Origin: an uncultured SAR86 cluster bacterium | GTDB lineage: Bacteria; Pseudomonadota; Gammaproteobacteria; Magnimaribacterales; AG-339-G14 | Direction: 5' to 3' | Length of the DNA: 64,000 nt | Assembly (NCBI GenBank): GCA_902596665.1 | Contig: CACJUN010000001.1 | Span: 477,083-541,082, forward strand | Shown here: positions 38,736-47,918 of the stretch, in pieces | Numbering within the stretch: position 1 is the stretch's first letter | Layout: every line of letters begins with the position of its first letter | Position numbers and translations under genes: made by a program | Notes under the pieces: model-generated | Told to the model about the DNA's origin: nothing | Seen by the model: the letters and a program-made list of their open reading frames with translations, nothing else | Databases searched by the model: none

Positions 38736-39993
38736 GCCTTCCTACGTATACGTCTGGCGAACCATCTTTAGCTGCTTGTGCTTGATGTTTACCAAGTTCT
38801 AATCTGGCAACAGTTCTTCTGTGAACCTCATCAGGACCGTCTGCAAGTCTTAAGGTTCTCATGCTTGCGTACATTCTGGCTAAAGGCGTATCTTGAGAAA
38901 CTCCCGCTCCGCCATGAATTTGAATTGCTTTATCGATAACTCTCAAAGCCATATTTGGAACAGCCACTTTAATTTGAGCAATTTCACTTTTGGCAATTTT
39001 GTTACCTACGGTATCCATCATATGAGCAGCATTTAGAGTAAGTAATCTGCAGCTGTCGATTTCAATACGGCAATCGGCAATGACATCATAGTTTCCTCCT
39101 AACTCAGCAAGAGGCTTACCAAATGCCTCTCGATTTGTAGCTCTCTCACAGAGAATATCTAAAGCTCTCTCAGCAACACCAATTGTTCTCATGCAGTGAT
39201 GAATTCTTCCTGGACCAAGTCTTCCTTGAGCGATTTCAAAACCTCTACCTTCTCCTAAAAGAAGATTTTCTTTAGGTACTTTCACGTCTGTAAATCTCAA
39301 ATGACCATGTCCATGCGGGGCATCATCTGATCCAAAGACATTCATCATTCTTAAGATTTCGATTCCAGGAGTATCCATAGGGACAAGAATTTGTGATTGT
39401 CTCTGATGTTTCGGATTGTCTGGATTAGTTACACCCATGAAGACAAGAATCTTACATCGAGGATCCCCTGCACCAGAAGTCCACCATTTTTCACCGTTGA
39501 TGACGTAATGATCTCCAGCATCAACAATTGAACTAGAAATATTAGTCGCATCAGAAGACGCAACATTTGGCTCAGTCATGGCAAACGCTGATCTGATCTC
39601 ACCGTTAAGCAATGGCTCGAGCCATAATTTTTTGTGCTCATCATTTCCATATCTTTCTATGACTTCCATGTTTCCTGTATCAGGAGCCGAGCAATTAAAT
39701 ACCTCAGAAGCAATGCCGCTTCTACCCATTAATTCAGCCAAAGGCGCATATTCAAGGTTAGTCAATCCAAACCCATAAGAACTCTCAGGTAAAAAGAAAT
39801 TCCAAAGCCCTTCTGCTCTAGCTTTCTTTTTAAGTTCTTCTACAATTGGAACAACTTGCCAAGGATTGCCTTCGTCTCTAAAAGCCTGCATTTGTTCTGC
39901 ATACACGGATTCAGCTGGATAAATATTGTCATCCATAAATTTAGATACTCTAGCTAATAAGTCTTTTACTTTGTCAGAATGTTCAAAGTTCAT
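38728..39993 (-). CDS. Acyl-CoA dehydrogenase family protein
   Basis: [63 protein letters not shown]. Confidence 0.95.
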   Translation of the reverse strand: MNFEHSDKVKDLLARVSKFMDDNIYPAESVYAEQMQAFRDEGNPWQVVPIVEELKKKARAEGLWNFFLPESSYGFGLTNLEYAPLAELMGRSGIASEVFNCSAPDTGNMEVIERYGNDEHKKLWLEPLLNGEIRSAFAMTEPNVASSDATNISSSIVDAGDHYVINGEKWWTSGAGDPRCKILVFMGVTNPDNPKHQRQSQILVPMDTPGIEILRMMNVFGSDDAPHGHGHLRFTDVKVPKENLLLGEGRGFEIAQGRLGPGRIHHCMRTIGVAERALDILCERATNREAFGKPLAELGGNYDVIADCRIEIDSCRLLTLNAAHMMDTVGNKIAKSEIAQIKVAVPNMALRVIDKAIQIHGGAGVSQDTPLARMYASMRTLRLADGPDEVHRRTVARLELGKHQAQAAKDGSPDVYVGRPS

Positions 39994-40067
39994 TTTTTTC
40001 TCCTCATAAAAAATATATCATTGTTAGAGTATACGAAAATTGAAATCCTGACTACTGCTCATAATTA

Positions 40068-40913
40068 ATGATTAAATCGATAGATCACATTTTAATAGCT
40101 GTAAAAAATCTTGAAGAATCGTCTCTTCAATATGAAAAAGTTTTAGGTCTCAAACCCACTTGGCGCGGTAAACATCCTAGTCTTGGAACTGAAAATATCT
40201 TGTTCCCTTTAGAAAATCTTTATTTAGAATTGATTGCCGGAACTTCAGAAGGATTTTTAGCAGATCAAGTTAACGACCATATCAAGGAAAATGGAGAAAG
40301 TATCTTTGGTATCGCATTGGAAGTTGAAAATATTGAAGAAGTTCTTCAATCTAAGGAATACTCTAATTTCCAAAATATAAAAGTTACATCTGGTGAGGGA
40401 ATAAATTTAGATTCAGGCTCTAAAAGAGAATGGAAAAATATTATGCTCCCAAAAGAATCTACTCGTGGAGTCTTTACTCTCTTGATTGAGCATACTTCAG
40501 GGATTCTTCCAAGATACGAATCTTTTGAAAACGATCAAATTGAACGTCTCGATCATATTGTTATTAACTCCAATGATCCAGATGGATTAATAGAACTTTA
40601 CAGAGATACTTATGGAATCAGACTCGCTTTGGATCAATTCGTAGAAAAATGGGGAGGAAGAATGCTGTTTTTTAGAACGAATCAAACAACGATTGAAGCC
40701 ATTGGAATTAAAAACGATGCAGATAAACCTATTGATACAGCCTGGGGTTTAGCTTGGACAACCAAAGATATAAAAAAAACGCATGCCAGATTGGTATCGG
40801 AGGGAGTGGAAATTTCAGATGTGAAAGATGGCAGAAAACCAAATACCCTCGTTGCGACTATAAAGTCTCACACTTGCAACATACCTACTCTTCTAATTGA
40901 GCATTTGAAATAA
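40068..40913 (+). CDS. VOC (glyoxalase-like) family protein, two VOC modules
   Basis: SIDHILIAVKNLEESSLQYEKVLGLKP and second module LDHIVINSNDPDGLIELYRDTYGI. Confidence 0.85.
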   Translation: MIKSIDHILIAVKNLEESSLQYEKVLGLKPTWRGKHPSLGTENILFPLENLYLELIAGTSEGFLADQVNDHIKENGESIFGIALEVENIEEVLQSKEYSNFQNIKVTSGEGINLDSGSKREWKNIMLPKESTRGVFTLLIEHTSGILPRYESFENDQIERLDHIVINSNDPDGLIELYRDTYGIRLALDQFVEKWGGRMLFFRTNQTTIEAIGIKNDADKPIDTAWGLAWTTKDIKKTHARLVSEGVEISDVKDGRKPNTLVATIKSHTCNIPTLLIEHLK

Positions 40914-40921
40914 ATTGACTT

Positions 40922-41006
40922 TGGTGCGGATAGAGGGAGTCGAACCCCCACACCTTTCGGCACTAGAACCTAAATCTAGCGTGTCTACCAGTTCCACCAT
41001 ATCCGC
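40922..41006 (-). tRNA. tRNA-Leu(TAG)
   Basis: Long variable arm; GCGGATATGGTGGAACTGGTAGACACGCTAGATTTAGGTTCTAGTGCC...GGTTCGACTCCCTCTATCCGCACCA; loop TTTAGGT. Confidence 0.95.
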
Positions 41007-41024
41007 GTAGAAAGTAAATATAAA

Positions 41025-41654
41025 TTATTTATCCTCTAAAGCAATCTCTAAACTGCTCAGGTCAGCTTGAATCCGAATTAATGCCTCGCTTATCTGCTCT
41101 CTGAAAGCCATATTAGATTTATTGGCCTCTTCAATTTCTGCTATTTTGGATTCGATTTGATCAAAGGAATTATCAGCTCCTGATATTCTTGCCACGAGTT
41201 TTCTTGTTTTATCTAGAGATAAAGCAAGTCTTTTCAAAGACTCCTCATTCAATTGCGATTTTTTGACCATATCGTCTGATTGTTCTTGGAGTGTTTCTAG
41301 GGATTTCATGGTAGTTTCTATGTTTCTTCTGTTCCTTTTATTACTTAAATCCCAGAGTTTTCTAATTTCAAAGTTTGCGTCTTTTAAATTTTGCTCCAGA
41401 GATTCCAAAGTTATCTGAGAAGTTTCTCCAAGGTCAGCCTGATTTTTTTCCATAGTTGAAAGCCTCAAGTTAACGTCAGATATTTCTTTTTGGAGTTTGT
41501 TTTGGTTCAAGCTTATGAAAACTGTACTTAAAATTACTACAACTATAAGTATTAGAGGAACTAAGAGGCTCGATAAACTTATCGAAGAAGATGCAGAAAT
41601 CTTCCTTGAAGACAGATCTTTATAAGGTCTAATATTTTTAGAATTATTTTCCAT
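41025..41654 (-). CDS. Hypothetical single-pass membrane protein with coiled coil
   Basis: One TM segment (SLLVPLILIVVVILSTVFISL) followed by a long heptad-rich region. Confidence 0.6.
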   Translation of the reverse strand: MENNSKNIRPYKDLSSRKISASSSISLSSLLVPLILIVVVILSTVFISLNQNKLQKEISDVNLRLSTMEKNQADLGETSQITLESLEQNLKDANFEIRKLWDLSNKRNRRNIETTMKSLETLQEQSDDMVKKSQLNEESLKRLALSLDKTRKLVARISGADNSFDQIESKIAEIEEANKSNMAFREQISEALIRIQADLSSLEIALEDK

Positions 41655-41731
41655 ATATAAGTTATATGGGATTACATTCTAATGATAGATGGTTACAATG
41701 AAATGTTTTTTTTGAGAAATATGGAGGAGAT

Positions 41732-42841
41732 ATGAATTTTGAATTTTCTGATGATCAATTGGTCATGAAAGAAGAAGTGAGAAAACTTTTTGAAAAAGAA
41801 GATTCCGTTAAAAGGAATAGAAATATTTTAGAAGGCGAAGAAAATTTTGATAAAGATCTATGGAATAAAGTTGTTGAGATGGGTCTTACAGCTATAACAA
41901 TTCCTGAAGAACATGGCGGTATTGGGCTTGGATTTCTTGAGCTTTGTGTGGTCGCTGAAGAAATGGGAAGAGCTATAGCTCCAATTCCATATTCTTCCAG
42001 TGTTTATTTGGCTACCACTGCGATCATAAACTCGTCAAATGATGATGTAAAAAAAGAATACCTACCAAAACTTGCCGCGGGAGAGATGATTGGAACATTT
42101 GCACACTCTGAAGAACTAGGAACACCCACATCTGATAATGCTAAAACTACTTTTCAAAATGGAAAGTTGAGCGGAGACAAGATAGCAGTCCCAGACGGCG
42201 ACATAGCAAATCTATTTGTTGTTTCAGCTAAATGCGGAGATAAGGTTGGACTTTTTCTAGTAGATGCTGATAGCAAAGGTGTAGAAGTTTCAAAAGCCGA
42301 GTGTTTTGATGGTTCTCGTTCCTATGCAAACATCAATTTTAAAGATGTAGATGCAAAAATTATTGAAGATTCTTCTTCAGAAGCAATAGATAAGCTTTTA
42401 AATCAAGCAGCTGTCTTATTTGCTTTTGAACAAGTTGGTGGAGCAGAAGCCTCAATGAATATGGCAAAAGAATACGCTATGGGAAGATACGCCTTTGGAA
42501 GGCAAATAGGTTCTTTCCAAGCAATAAAACATAAACTAGCTGATATGTATATTTCTCTTACTCTGGCTAGATCAAACTGTTACTTTGGCGCCTGGGCTTT
42601 AGGTAACGATGCACCAGAACTTCCTGTTGCTGCTGCGACTGCAAGAGTAAGTGCAACAAAAGCTTTTTATGAATGTTCCAAAGAAAACATCCAGACTCAT
42701 GGTGGAATGGGTGCAACTTGGGAATTTGATTGTCACCTCTTTTATAGAAGAGCAAGATTATTATCTGCTAACATAGGCGGACAAAGCTTATGGAAAGATA
42801 AGCTCGTTTCTTCGATTGAAAGAAGTAATTTACCTCAATAA
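41732..42841 (+). CDS. Acyl-CoA dehydrogenase family protein
   Basis: ITIPEEHGGIGLGFLELCVVAEEMGRA; YAFGRQIGSFQAIKHKLADMY; IQTHGGMGATWEFD. Confidence 0.93.
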   Translation: MNFEFSDDQLVMKEEVRKLFEKEDSVKRNRNILEGEENFDKDLWNKVVEMGLTAITIPEEHGGIGLGFLELCVVAEEMGRAIAPIPYSSSVYLATTAIINSSNDDVKKEYLPKLAAGEMIGTFAHSEELGTPTSDNAKTTFQNGKLSGDKIAVPDGDIANLFVVSAKCGDKVGLFLVDADSKGVEVSKAECFDGSRSYANINFKDVDAKIIEDSSSEAIDKLLNQAAVLFAFEQVGGAEASMNMAKEYAMGRYAFGRQIGSFQAIKHKLADMYISLTLARSNCYFGAWALGNDAPELPVAAATARVSATKAFYECSKENIQTHGGMGATWEFDCHLFYRRARLLSANIGGQSLWKDKLVSSIERSNLPQ

Positions 42842-42855
42842 TTTAGGAGTACTAA

Positions 42856-44106
42856 ATGGATTTTAATGATACCGCTGAAGAAGCAAAATTTAGAAAAGAA
42901 GCCTCTGATTGGCTAAGTGCAAACGCAGAAAAGAAAGAGCATTCTCGTGACGTTTACCGTCCAGCAGAAATGACTGGAGAAGGTGGTGAATCAAGTGCCT
43001 TACAAGATGCCAAAGATTGGATGACCAAAAAATATGAAGCTGGCTGGGCTTGTCTTCATTGGCCTAAAGAATACGGAGGCAGAGATGCTACTGCAATCGA
43101 GAGAGTAATTTGGGCTCAAGAAGAGAGTAAGTATAAAGTTCCTGGAGGTTTCCATGAAATCGGACAAGGTATGGCTGGTCCTACCATGATGCTTTATGCA
43201 ACTGAAGAGCAGAAAAAACAATATCTTCCGCCAATGGCAAAAGGTCAAGAAATATGGTGTCAGCTTTTTAGTGAGCCAGGTGCAGGTTCAGACCTTGCTG
43301 GAATTAAGACCAAAGCTGAATTGGATGGTGATACTTGGACAATAAATGGTCAAAAAGTATGGACATCAGGGGCTCATTACAGTGATTATGCAATTCTTGT
43401 CACAAGAAGTGACTTCAATGCTCCGAAGCATAAAGGATTGACTTACTTCTTTTTAGATATGAAATCTCCTGGAATAGAAGTGAGACCTATAAGACAAATA
43501 ACCGGTGGAGCCAATTTCAATGAAGTTTATTTCACTGATGTAAAAATTCCTGATTCTCAAAGATTAGGAGAAGTTGGAGATGGATGGAAAGTTGCTCTTA
43601 CTACTCTTATGAACGAGAGATTAGCAGTTGGAGATGCGTCAGGTGTCGATTTTCAAGAGATTTTTGAATTGACTAAAGAAAGTGACTTTAATGGTGAGAA
43701 TGCCATCAGTAACGGTGGAGTTCGAGAAAAACTAGCAGATTGGTACTGCGAGTATGCTGGATTGAAATATACAAAAATGAGAAACATCTCTGCCCTCTCA
43801 AGAGGTGATACTCCTGGCCCAGATGCTTCTATAACTAAAATCGTTAGCGCAAATAAACTTCAAGATATTGCAAATTTTGGAATGGATCTCATGGATAACG
43901 CATCTATCATCAAATCAGATGACAAAGATGATATTAGAGCTCTTTTTCAAGGCAGTCTGCTTGGGGCTCCGTTAATTAGAATTGCAGGTGGTACGGATGA
44001 AATTCTCAGAAATATTATTGCTGAGCAAGTTCTAGGCATGCCTCAGGATGTTAGAGTCGATAAAACTGTACCATTCAATGAAATCCCGTCTGGTTCGAAA
44101 AACTAG
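42856..44106 (+). CDS. Acyl-CoA dehydrogenase family protein
   Basis: WPKEYGGRDATAIERVIWAQE, LFSEPGAGSDLAGIKTKAELDGDTWTINGQKVWTSGA. Confidence 0.95.
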   Translation: MDFNDTAEEAKFRKEASDWLSANAEKKEHSRDVYRPAEMTGEGGESSALQDAKDWMTKKYEAGWACLHWPKEYGGRDATAIERVIWAQEESKYKVPGGFHEIGQGMAGPTMMLYATEEQKKQYLPPMAKGQEIWCQLFSEPGAGSDLAGIKTKAELDGDTWTINGQKVWTSGAHYSDYAILVTRSDFNAPKHKGLTYFFLDMKSPGIEVRPIRQITGGANFNEVYFTDVKIPDSQRLGEVGDGWKVALTTLMNERLAVGDASGVDFQEIFELTKESDFNGENAISNGGVREKLADWYCEYAGLKYTKMRNISALSRGDTPGPDASITKIVSANKLQDIANFGMDLMDNASIIKSDDKDDIRALFQGSLLGAPLIRIAGGTDEILRNIIAEQVLGMPQDVRVDKTVPFNEIPSGSKN

Positions 44107-44122
44107 ATGATAATAGAGATAC

Positions 44123-44653
44123 TTAGCTCTTTGGATAAGAGCTGAGTATTCTTTCGACCGCTTCGTCAATCATTCCCTGATCAGAAGAATAAGATTTAGG
44201 TAGTCTTGTTGAACCATACCAAACTACCTCTTGAGAACTAGATTCTTTCACATAGATAGCAAGCCTGAATTCTTTAGATGGCACGTAATTGTAAAAAGTA
44301 TCGTTGTAAAAGGGATGCCTTCTGTATTGGAAACCAAAAGATGTAGGTCGATATCTGTAATCATCCTTTGAACCGTAAGCAAAAGATATTTCAAGATCAG
44401 GATTTACTTGATCTTCATCTAAAGAAAGGCTTTCTAATGACCCAAGAATGGACCTAGATATTCTAGTAAGTATCACTGGATTTTCAGAAATATCAGAGGT
44501 TTCTGAAAAGGGCTCAGGCTTGATAAATCTAAAAGATCCATAAGAGCTCGGATCAAAACTCTCAAATTGATCTGAATATACAGGAACAGTCATTGAACAG
44601 CTAAAAGTTAGGAGAACAGTTATTAAAGCTAAAAATATATTTTTAAAAATCAT
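44123..44653 (-). CDS. DUF4136-like lipoprotein
   Basis: Signal/lipobox LTFSC; YGSFRFIKPEP, DEAVERILSSYP C-terminus typical of DUF4136. Confidence 0.7.
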   Translation of the reverse strand: MIFKNIFLALITVLLTFSCSMTVPVYSDQFESFDPSSYGSFRFIKPEPFSETSDISENPVILTRISRSILGSLESLSLDEDQVNPDLEISFAYGSKDDYRYRPTSFGFQYRRHPFYNDTFYNYVPSKEFRLAIYVKESSSQEVVWYGSTRLPKSYSSDQGMIDEAVERILSSYPKS

Positions 44654-44672
44654 ATCGAAATATTATCTCATT

Positions 44673-45296
44673 TCATGCTTTTTTGAATAAGTAATAAAAA
44701 GGATTTCTTAACTTATTCTTACAACTATTAAATTGCGATTTATATCTATTAGCATTATTTTGAACAGTCGTTGCAACATCAGTTAGCCAAGGTTTGTTCC
44801 GATAGCTACCTTTTTTGTAGCCCCCTTGTCCCTCATGATAAGCAAGATATAAAAGCCTTGCATTATCTCTTGGGATTCCAATTTTTTTGTGGCTTAAATT
44901 GTTGTACCAAGCGATGAAATCAATAGAATCATCAAAATTTCTTCTGTAAGCAAAAGTTTTTTTAGCTTCTTTTTTATATCTTTCCCATGTTCCATCAAGA
45001 GCCTGAGCATATCCATAAGCAGAACTTTTTCTTTTCCAAGGAATAAAACCCAACAATTTTGTTCTTTCGGGTTTTGCTCCCTGAATATATGAAGATTCTT
45101 GCAATATAAATGCCATATTAACTTCTAGAGGGATTTTCCATCTCTTAGAAGATTTAATTGCAGCTTTATACCAAGAGCGTTTTTCTATGAATATTGAACA
45201 TATATCGTTGGGTTTTTTTGGAGGAGAAACAGCACAAGAACTTAAAATGAGAATTATGATAAAGCCAGATAATAAACTTGGTGTTTTAAAAATCAT
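44673..45296 (-). CDS. Lytic transglycosylase SLT-domain lipoprotein
   Basis: MAFILQESSYIQGAKP, SAYGYAQALDGTWERYKKEA; lipobox LSSC. Confidence 0.87.
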   Translation of the reverse strand: MIFKTPSLLSGFIIILILSSCAVSPPKKPNDICSIFIEKRSWYKAAIKSSKRWKIPLEVNMAFILQESSYIQGAKPERTKLLGFIPWKRKSSAYGYAQALDGTWERYKKEAKKTFAYRRNFDDSIDFIAWYNNLSHKKIGIPRDNARLLYLAYHEGQGGYKKGSYRNKPWLTDVATTVQNNANRYKSQFNSCKNKLRNPFYYLFKKA

Positions 45297-47286
45297 CTTC
45301 AGTAAGAATATCTATTTTAAGTTTTTGAGCCTTTTCTAATTTGCTACCAGGATCTTCTCCGAGGACCAAATAGTTTGTTTTAGATGAAATAGACCCAGAT
45401 ACCTTACCTCCCTTTGACTCTATAATGCCTTTTAATTCATTTCGAGAAAATTTGGAAAATTTGCCGGTAATTACAAAGCTCATATCTTGGAATTCATTGG
45501 AGGATGAAATCTGCTCCTCATGAGAAATATTAACTCCCAAATCCTGCATAGTTTTAATTTTATTTATAACTTTCTTATCAGAGAAAAAAGTGCTGATATT
45601 TTCTGCAACAACCTCTCCAATATCATTTATCTCAATGAGTCTGTCAGGAGATGGAAAAAAAAGATTCTCAATTGATTTATATTCTTTAGCTAAATTCTTT
45701 GATGTCACCTCACCAACTTCTTTTATTCCAAGCGCATATATGAATCTACTCAAAGAGATATTCATACTACGTTTTATAGAAGAAATTAATTTATTAGCAG
45801 ATTTTTCCGCAAAGCCCGGCAGGGGCTCTAAATTATTTGTTGTAAGCCTAAAGATATCTTCATTTTCTTTTAAAAGACCTTTTTCAATGAACAACTCTAT
45901 ATTTTTTGTTCCAAGACCATCTATATTAAAGGCAGCCTTTGAAACAAAATGATCCATAGATTCTTGGAATTGATGTCTGGAAAAACAATTTAAATCAATT
46001 GCATCATCCATGCTGAAAATAATTTTATCTTCGAAATAACTCACCTCTCGCTTGCAGCTGTGGCAAAATTCTGGCGCTGATACTTTTACTTTATTTGTTG
46101 ATTTTTTTTCAATGACTTTTGTAATTTTAGGAATTACATCTCCAGCCCTTTTTAGGCTGACTATATCCCCTTCCTGAACTCCTAATCTCTCAATCTCGTC
46201 AATATTATGCAAGGTGGCATTAGAAACTGTTACTCCTCCAACTTGAACTGGATCTAATTTAGCAACAGGAGTTAATTTTCCTGTCCTTCCCATGTTAAAA
46301 ATTATTTTTTTGACCTTGGTAGTAACTTCTAAAGCTTTAAACTTTCTTGCTATAGCCCATTTTGGTGACCTTGCATTTAGGCCTACTTCCTCCTGAATTT
46401 TTAAGTTATCAATTTTGATGACCATGCCATCGATTTCATAATCCAAACTATCTCTTAGCAGGGAAATTTCATTGAAATATGATTCGCAATCATTTACTGA
46501 AGAGAATTCTTTGACAAGATCATTGGTAGGCAAGCCCCATTTTTTAAATTGTTGAATCATAGATGAATGAGACTCAAAGTAAGATTCATCTGATACAAAA
46601 CCTATGCCATGAGCAATCATTTTTAAAGGTCTTCTAGCAACGATTTTTGAATCTAATTGTCTTAAGCTCCCTGCTGCAGCGTTTCTTGGGTTTGCGAATT
46701 TTTTTTCTGCCAGTTGTTTATTTAGCTCATTAAAAGAAGAAAGTTCCATGTAGATTTCTCCTCTAACATCAAAGTCTTTTGGATCTTTAGTAGAAAAACT
46801 TTCAAGTTTAAGCGGAATTCCTTGGATAGTTTTTACGTTTTGAGTTACGTCTTCTCCAATGCTTCCGTCTCCTCTTGTCCCAGCAGAGTGAAAAAGGCCA
46901 TCCTTGTATCTTATTGAGATGGCAACGCCATCCATTTTTGGCTCACAAGAAAATTTAAGGTTATTGAATTTTTCTTTTGGGTTTATTCTTTTATTGAAAT
47001 CAGTAAGATCATTAATAGAAAAAGCATTATCCAAAGATAGCATTTTCTTTCTGTGAGAATATTTCTGGAATTCATCTAATGGAGAAAAACCAATTCTTTG
47101 GGTAGGTGAGTTCTCAGTATTCAGAAAATCATTATTATTTTCAAAGTCAATTAATTCTTTGAATAAAGAATCGTATTTTTCATCACTAACCTCTGAGACG
47201 TCATGTCGATGGTATGACTCGTTAAGTTCAAAAATCCGATTTTTTAAATCTGTATATTTTTTTTGAATTTCCTTTTTGGAAACCAT
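45286..47286 (-). CDS. ligA: NAD-dependent DNA ligase LigA
   Basis: SCEPKMDGVAISIRY (adenylated Lys), GTRGDGSIGEDVTQN, BRCT C-terminus FVITGKFSKFSRNELKGIIESKGGKV. Confidence 0.96.
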   Translation of the reverse strand: MVSKKEIQKKYTDLKNRIFELNESYHRHDVSEVSDEKYDSLFKELIDFENNNDFLNTENSPTQRIGFSPLDEFQKYSHRKKMLSLDNAFSINDLTDFNKRINPKEKFNNLKFSCEPKMDGVAISIRYKDGLFHSAGTRGDGSIGEDVTQNVKTIQGIPLKLESFSTKDPKDFDVRGEIYMELSSFNELNKQLAEKKFANPRNAAAGSLRQLDSKIVARRPLKMIAHGIGFVSDESYFESHSSMIQQFKKWGLPTNDLVKEFSSVNDCESYFNEISLLRDSLDYEIDGMVIKIDNLKIQEEVGLNARSPKWAIARKFKALEVTTKVKKIIFNMGRTGKLTPVAKLDPVQVGGVTVSNATLHNIDEIERLGVQEGDIVSLKRAGDVIPKITKVIEKKSTNKVKVSAPEFCHSCKREVSYFEDKIIFSMDDAIDLNCFSRHQFQESMDHFVSKAAFNIDGLGTKNIELFIEKGLLKENEDIFRLTTNNLEPLPGFAEKSANKLISSIKRSMNISLSRFIYALGIKEVGEVTSKNLAKEYKSIENLFFPSPDRLIEINDIGEVVAENISTFFSDKKVINKIKTMQDLGVNISHEEQISSSNEFQDMSFVITGKFSKFSRNELKGIIESKGGKVSGSISSKTNYLVLGEDPGSKLEKAQKLKIDILTEDDF

Positions 47287-47918
47287 CAGGATAGTTTAAT
47301 TTTTTTTAAATCTTTTTCCTCGGCCTGTTGCAAATAATGGTCATACATTTGCTTAGTCAACTTATTTCTATCTGAATCAAGCACATTTGCAGACAAGTAG
47401 GCTGCTAACTTATAGGACATCTCCGCCATATTCTGAAAAGCTTCAACACAATTATTTTGTTCATTTGCAATGAGGATCATAGTAATAATCGACGTAGAAT
47501 CTATTCCTTCCTCGGGAAGAAATTTTCCTGGTTTCAATCCATTAACCAATGAAAAATTATTTGAATTATCTAAATATATCTTAAGCCAGCCACCTTCATC
47601 TGCAAGATTGATATCGTTGCTATCAAAATAATTAAGAAGATCCTTATATTGAATTGAATTACTTTGATCGGATTCTATATGCAAATATATCAAGTCATCT
47701 GAAGAGAGCTCAGGTTCAGGTGGAATGTCATCGTCTATGTAGTCTTCTTCTGAAAAGTTTTCGAGTTCAACTTTTACTTCCTCATCATTTGAAATAGAAC
47801 TCTGTTTTGTCTTCCTAGTTGAATTCTTTCTATAGTTTATTATTTTTCTAAAAGTTAAGATTATTGTTACTGCAAGAAAAAAAGAAATTAGTAGGACTAA
47901 TATTTCTCTTAAGTTCAT
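47286..47918 (-). CDS. zipA: Cell division protein ZipA
   Basis: N-terminal TM, acidic linker, C-terminal FtsZ-binding-like domain; syntenic smc-zipA-ligA. Confidence 0.8.
   Translation of the reverse strand: MNLREILVLLISFFLAVTIILTFRKIINYRKNSTRKTKQSSISNDEEVKVELENFSEEDYIDDDIPPEPELSSDDLIYLHIESDQSNSIQYKDLLNYFDSNDINLADEGGWLKIYLDNSNNFSLVNGLKPGKFLPEEGIDSTSIITMILIANEQNNCVEAFQNMAEMSYKLAAYLSANVLDSDRNKLTKQMYDHYLQQAEEKDLKKIKLS

Noticed and set aside
44122-44146. Hairpin cttagctctt-tggat-aagagctgag at the end of the DUF4136 gene as a terminator
   Set aside because: Imperfect stem, no T-tract on either strand, and inside the coding sequence.
45590-45952. 120-aa plus-strand ORF opposite ligA
   Set aside because: Lies entirely within conserved ligA helix-hairpin-helix coding sequence; no independent signal.
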